A stretch of DNA of 10,324 bases from Balneolales bacterium (GTDB lineage: Bacteria > Bacteroidota > Rhodothermia > Balneolales > Natronogracilivirgulaceae), in NCBI GenBank assembly GCA_007120555.1, contig SKNL01000057.1, positions 1-10,324 of the forward strand. Reading direction: 5' to 3'. The first letter of the stretch is position 1; each line of letters begins with the position of its first letter. The notes beneath the pieces were generated by a model. That model did not search any database. It saw only the letters and a program-made list of their open reading frames with translations, and was not told the origin of the DNA. Shown here piece after piece: positions 7,347 to 10,324 of the stretch. The position numbers were made by a program, and so were the translations under genes.

Positions 7347-8429
7347 CTACCGATCCGTTTCCTCAGGATCTTCGCCATAAATCAATGATACAACTGTTTC
7401 GGCGCGGATGGCCGTGGCGTTCCCGCTCAGGTCATGGCTCCAGGCATCCCTTATGCCGGAAAGAACAGTCTGCGGGTCATATCGGATACCCCTCAGGGCG
7501 TTGCTTACCACGGTCAAATCTGGAAAATCATCCACGGAAGAAGAGTTCATATCCGGATGGCCTGCGGCATGATGTGCAACCAGCTCTGATTGCAGTGCGA
7601 TTTCTTCGATATGGCCCTTGCTGACAACCAGATCCACCGACAAAGAGACGCCATCCACAATACGGCTGCGGCTCACCTTGAATTTTGGTGATCGGCCTAT
7701 GTTCCATTCCCACCGGATATACCGTGCTTCGCGAAGCTCGCCGATCTTCTCCAGGTCCGAATCCGAGAGCATGTACTGAGAGCCAACCAGTCCATCCCGG
7801 ATCAGCTCCTGGAGAAGATAGTCACGGAATGCATGCACGCTCATTGGCCGGTCCAGGAATTCCGAGATATTGGCAACCACGCTGCGGACCGATTTGTGGC
7901 TTTTGGACCGGATCTGTTTCATCCGGACGGAAAGTACCTGGTCGAGTTCCTCCAGTTCGGAGTTGAACAGCAGGGTTCCGTGGCTGTACATCCGGCCTTT
8001 TGATGAAAACTGGGCGCTGCCGGAGATTTTGCGTCCGCCGGCAAGGATGTCATTGCGGTCATTCATTTCGGCCGGCACACCAAGGGTTCGCAGGATACGG
8101 ACCACGGGAGCATTGAAAAAACGGAAATTGTGGAGGCGGGAAGATTCGTAGCGTGTGACGAAACTGAAATTGAGGTTTTGCGGGTCATGATAGACTGTGC
8201 CGCCGCCCGAGAGCCGCCGCAGGATCGGGATGCCCTTTTCCCGGGTGTAGGAATCGTGGATTTCTTCCAGCACGTTCTGATTGCGCCCCACGATCACGGA
8301 TGGCTCGTTCCGGTAGAGCAGCAGGTAGTCACGGTCCGGATCCATGTGCCGCAGGACATACTCCTCCAGAGCCAGGTTGAACGCCGGGTCGGTCCGGTCT
8401 GCATTGTCTATAAATATGAGTGATTCCAT
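7347..8429 (-). CDS. lplA: Lipoate-protein ligase A
   Basis: Attaches lipoate, activated with ATP as lipoyl-AMP, to the lysine of lipoyl domains in 2-oxoacid dehydrogenase complexes and the glycine cleavage H protein; cytoplasmic. It is 360 residues, slightly longer than the roughly 338 of E. coli LplA. The start MESLIFIDNADRTDPAFNLA aligns with the usual first strand and helix (FNLALEEY, 17-24). Residues 71-82 hold RRLSGGGTVYHD, the lipoate/adenylate loop. GGRKISGSAQ (131-140) supplies the catalytic Lys134, followed by HGTLLFN. A C-terminal accessory domain is present (WEWNIGRSPKF, 240-250, onward), so the protein should carry out both activation and transfer. This domain also argues against LipM or LipB types. 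It is read towards the SPOR gene and diverges from the zinc-ribbon gene. Confidence 0.93.
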   Translation of the reverse strand: MESLIFIDNADRTDPAFNLALEEYVLRHMDPDRDYLLLYRNEPSVIVGRNQNVLEEIHDSYTREKGIPILRRLSGGGTVYHDPQNLNFSFVTRYESSRLHNFRFFNAPVVRILRTLGVPAEMNDRNDILAGGRKISGSAQFSSKGRMYSHGTLLFNSELEELDQVLSVRMKQIRSKSHKSVRSVVANISEFLDRPMSVHAFRDYLLQELIRDGLVGSQYMLSDSDLEKIGELREARYIRWEWNIGRSPKFKVSRSRIVDGVSLSVDLVVSKGHIEEIALQSELVAHHAAGHPDMNSSSVDDFPDLTVVSNALRGIRYDPQTVLSGIRDAWSHDLSGNATAIRAETVVSLIYGEDPEETDR

Positions 8430-8433
8430 CCTG

Positions 8434-8441
8434 CAAAAATA
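8434..8441 (-). promoter_or_regulatory. Possible -7 box of lplA
   Basis: The minus strand reads TATTTTTG, an exact fit to the Bacteroidota -7 pattern TAnnTTTG. Only four bases separate it from the lplA ATG, which would put transcription start at or next to the start codon. The nearest upstream TTTG (8472-8469) is 27 bases away, too far for a normal -33 element, so the call is weak. Confidence 0.25.
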
Positions 8442-8528
8442 GAGAAATCAGAGGAAAGGGTTGTACGGCAAATGAATGTTGAATCTGTTATTTCAGAAAT
8501 TGCGGTTCCAGGTTTGTCGTATGATGCT

Positions 8529-8536
8529 TACTTTTG
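8529..8536 (+). promoter_or_regulatory. Possible -7 box of the zinc-ribbon gene
   Basis: TACTTTTG fits TAnnTTTG exactly and lies three bases before the ATG at 8540. A TTTG at 8513-8516 is only 12 bases upstream, short for a -33 element. If used, the mRNA would begin at about the start codon. The match may be chance. Confidence 0.22.
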
Positions 8537-8539
8537 GGC

Positions 8540-8716
8540 ATGTTCGGATCCAAAGAAACCACACGCGAGTGTCCTTCCTGTGCCCTGGAATCATCCACGG
8601 AGGAAGAAGTGTGTCCCTATTGCGGTTATGAATTTCCGCCGGAGCACAAAGGGCGCATGATCATGGCCTGGATTTTCGTGATTCTGCTGATTGTGTGGCT
8701 GATAACACGCTGGTAG
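8540..8716 (+). CDS. Small zinc-ribbon protein with one C-terminal transmembrane helix
   Basis: A 58-residue protein of unknown function. Residues 11-28 hold two CxxC knuckles, CPSC (Cys11, Cys14) and CPYCGYEF (Cys25, Cys28), a compact zinc ribbon of the kind seen at the ends of many small bacterial proteins. Residues about 41-55 (IMAWIFVILLIVWLI) form one membrane helix with a basic residue before it (Arg39), so the ribbon should face the cytoplasm. The ATG at 8540 is chosen; a TTG six bases upstream would add Met-Gly, giving MGMFGSK, which also resembles starts of such proteins. No good Shine-Dalgarno is visible. The gene stands alone between divergent lplA and convergent ftsH. The coherent cysteine pattern plus helix in a short frame, with no overlap with another gene, support it being real. 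Confidence 0.72.
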   Translation: MFGSKETTRECPSCALESSTEEEVCPYCGYEFPPEHKGRMIMAWIFVILLIVWLITRW

Positions 8717-8786
8717 CTGTTATTCATCAGGCACGCGGATTTCAGGCTGCCAGGAGACGCAGATGATTGAAGTGAATCCGGCCTGG

Positions 8787-10324
8787 TTACTTTTTATCCG
8801 TGGAATCCTTCCCGACGGATTCTTCCTCTTCAGTTTTCTTCTTTCCGGAATTCTTGGCAGAAGATTTTCTGCCATCCGTAGGCTTTTTTCCGGAGCCGGT
8901 CGACTTTCTGCCATCAGTAGACTTCTTCCTGCCATCTTTGCGGTCACTGCCGTCCGAAGCATCCGCAGAAGAATCTTCAGGAGATTTTCCAGTTGTTTTT
9001 TTGGACTCTTCGCCGGTTTCTTTATCCGATTCTTTCCCGTCGTCGCCTTTCTCCCCGGATCCGGTATCTTCCTGTTCGGCTTTTTTCCGGTTGTTGCGTG
9101 ATCCGTTTTGTCCGCCGATGCTTCCGGCCTCGGTTGTCTTTTTCGGTTCGCGCGGCTTTTTGCCTACCAGTTCCAGGATCTCATTCCCCATTACCTCCTC
9201 TTTTTCGAGCAGCAGTTCCGCCAGCCGGTCGAACGCTTTTCGGTGTTTTTTCAGCACCTCCTCTGCCCTGCCGTATGCTTCCTCGAGGATTTCATCCACA
9301 GCGCGGTCGGCTTCCCTTGCTGTCTCATCACTGTATTCCCGCTGTGAGGCCATTTGTTCTCCCAGGAATACTTCATCACGCTGTCCGCCCAGAGCGGTGT
9401 AGCGGAAGGTCTCGCTCATTCCCCAGTCCAGGACCATCTTTCGGGCAAGTTTGGTGACCTGTTTGAGGTCATTTTCGGCACCGCTTGTGGCCGTGTTGAA
9501 AATCATGCGCTCGGCGGCCCTTCCACCCATGATCACAGCCAGGCGGTCGAGCAGGTGTTCCTTGCGGTACAGATACTGGTCGCGTTCGGGGAGCTGCTGC
9601 GTGACCCCCATGGCCTGTCCGCGGGGGATGATGGTGACTTTGTGGACAGGGTCCGTGTTGTCAAGAGCGGCGGCAACAATGGCGTGTCCGGCCTCATGAT
9701 ACGCAAGCAGGCGCCGTTCTTCATCGTCGAGGATCACACCGCGGCGTTCCAGGCCCATGATGATCTTGTCGCGGGCCATATCGATATCCCGCTGAGTGAT
9801 TTTATCACGGTCGTGGCGGGCAGTGAACATGGCGGCTTCGTTGAGCAGGTTTTCCAGGTCGGCGCCACTGAAACCGGGGGTTCCCCGCGAGACGCTTTCA
9901 AAGTCGACATCGTCGGCAAGGGGTTTGTTGCGGGCGTGGACCTGCAGGATCTTGACCCTGTCATCCTGCGAGGGAAGGCCGACTTCTACCCTTCGGTTAA
10001 ACCTGCCCGGGCGCAGCAGTGCCTTGTCGAGGATATCGGGACGGTTGGTGGCTGCCATTACGATAACGCTTTCATTGGCTTCAAAGCCGTCCATTTCCGA
10101 GAGCAGCTGGTTAAGGGTTTGCTCCCGTTCATCGTGTCCGCCACCCAGTCCGGCTCCGCGACGACGGCCGATCGAGTCCAGCTCATCGATAAAGATAATG
10201 GCTGGAGCGGCTTCTTTGGCGTTCTTGAACATTTCGCGGACGCGTTTTGCCCCGACACCGACGAGCATTTCCATGAAGTCGGATCCGGTGATGCTGTAGA
10301 ACGGCACACCGGCTTCACCGGCAA
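8787..10324 (-). CDS. ftsH: ATP-dependent zinc metalloprotease FtsH, missing N-terminus at window edge
   Basis: Membrane-anchored AAA+ protease that extracts and degrades membrane and short-lived cytosolic proteins. The membrane segments and Walker A lie beyond the window; the visible part begins just after Walker A (AGEAGVPFYS). Counting from the Val of GVPF as residue 1, Walker B is IIFIDELD (37-44), and the second region of homology ATNRPDILDKALLRPGRF (86-103) holds arginine fingers Arg99 and Arg102. The zinc site is HEAGH (204-208), with Asp280 in SGAENDLK as the third ligand. The pore loop reads MLVGVG (14-19), where most FtsH have MFVGVG. A helical region ends near residue 382 (ELVGKKP). 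The rest, about 385-506, is a Lys/Ser/Asp/Glu/Gly-rich tail much longer than usual. It converges with the zinc-ribbon gene across a 70-base gap without a clear terminator. Confidence 0.96.
   Translation of the reverse strand, partial: AGEAGVPFYSITGSDFMEMLVGVGAKRVREMFKNAKEAAPAIIFIDELDSIGRRRGAGLGGGHDEREQTLNQLLSEMDGFEANESVIVMAATNRPDILDKALLRPGRFNRRVEVGLPSQDDRVKILQVHARNKPLADDVDFESVSRGTPGFSGADLENLLNEAAMFTARHDRDKITQRDIDMARDKIIMGLERRGVILDDEERRLLAYHEAGHAIVAAALDNTDPVHKVTIIPRGQAMGVTQQLPERDQYLYRKEHLLDRLAVIMGGRAAERMIFNTATSGAENDLKQVTKLARKMVLDWGMSETFRYTALGGQRDEVFLGEQMASQREYSDETAREADRAVDEILEEAYGRAEEVLKKHRKAFDRLAELLLEKEEVMGNEILELVGKKPREPKKTTEAGSIGGQNGSRNNRKKAEQEDTGSGEKGDDGKESDKETGEESKKTTGKSPEDSSADASDGSDRKDGRKKSTDGRKSTGSGKKPTDGRKSSAKNSGKKKTEEEESVGKDSTDKK
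8790..9155 (-). other. Low-complexity charged C-terminal tail of FtsH
   Basis: About 122 codons following the conserved FtsH C-terminal helix encode almost only Lys, Ser, Asp, Glu, Gly, Thr and Arg, with no hydrophobic core, so the region should be disordered. The first half is mixed to acidic (GDDGKESDKETGEESKK); the second half is strongly basic (RKDGRKKSTDGRKSTGSGKK), with an acidic patch TEEEES before the end. The frame is intact and continuous with FtsH, so this is a true extension and not a frameshift. Many FtsH proteins end with a shorter variable tail. Confidence 0.8.
8865..8936 (-). repeat. DGRK repeats in the FtsH tail
   Basis: DGRK occurs three times at tail residues 458-461, 465-468 and 478-481 (numbered from the GVPF valine); the last two share TDGRKS. 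At the DNA level the plus strand shows three related copies of a CTGCCATC core joined to CTT/TTC-rich spacers. Spacing is uneven (7 and 13 residues), suggesting small internal duplications followed by indels. Confidence 0.6.

Noticed and set aside
7220..7624. 134-codon plus-strand frame crossing the end of the second SPOR gene into lplA
   Set aside because: It overlaps two strongly supported genes in other frames and its translation is Arg/Ser-rich without motifs.
8796..8820. ATCCGT ... ACGGAT hairpin at the 3' end of ftsH as a terminator
   Set aside because: The stem is inside the ftsH coding sequence. On the minus strand it is followed by A residues, not T. For the plus-strand zinc-ribbon transcript the following TTCTTCCTC is only loosely T-rich. 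Possible but not supportable.
8800..9402. Long open frames on the plus strand opposite the ftsH 3' end (also 8763-9101 and 8993-9457)
   Set aside because: They are the antisense of the Lys/Ser-rich FtsH tail and helix; the Ser/Phe/Pro-rich translation mirrors low-complexity codons, and no domain or start signal is seen.

Overview
The window reads as ordinary chromosomal DNA of a Bacteroidota-superphylum bacterium, most likely the Rhodothermota/Balneolota side. The evidence is indirect. It includes a diverged EF-G paralog with a Gly-His-Ser-Gly-Ser-Gly-Lys P-loop, outer-membrane barrels whose last strand reads SAGITIKLG, SPOR C-termini ending in NPE(S/A)W, almost no Shine-Dalgarno sequences, and two TAnnTTTG (Bacteroidota -7 type) boxes. 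Coding DNA is moderately GC-rich and the intergenic gaps are AT-rich. I see no mobile element, CRISPR array, tRNA or rRNA.

Layout. Positions 1-100 (minus) hold the first 33 codons of the EF-G-like GTPase. An AT-rich divergent spacer (101-273) separates it from a plus-strand run: type I L-asparaginase (274-1278), a PolB-type 3'-5' exonuclease (1318-2034), a secreted S9 prolyl-oligopeptidase-family peptidase (2096-4726), and two adjacent paralogs (4807-5997 and 6010-7311). Each paralog has a signal peptide, an outer-membrane beta-barrel, a periplasmic coiled coil and a C-terminal SPOR domain. Lipoate-protein ligase (7347-8429, minus) converges on the second paralog. A divergent spacer then leads to a tiny zinc-ribbon/transmembrane protein (8540-8716, plus), which converges on the 3' part of ftsH (8787 to the window edge, minus).

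How the genes work together. Most are housekeeping functions: translation GTPase, amide hydrolysis, nucleic-acid trimming, lipoylation and membrane-protein quality control. They do not form one pathway. The cell-envelope block (S9 peptidase plus the barrel/SPOR pair) is the most cohesive part. The pair is a tandem duplication that looks like an outer-membrane-to-peptidoglycan tether able to recognise denuded septal glycan. This is the best candidate for under-described biology here. The second point of interest is ftsH, which carries a roughly 120-residue Lys/Ser/Asp/Glu-rich, repeat-bearing C-terminal tail after its protease domain. I do not see a clearly novel multi-gene system.
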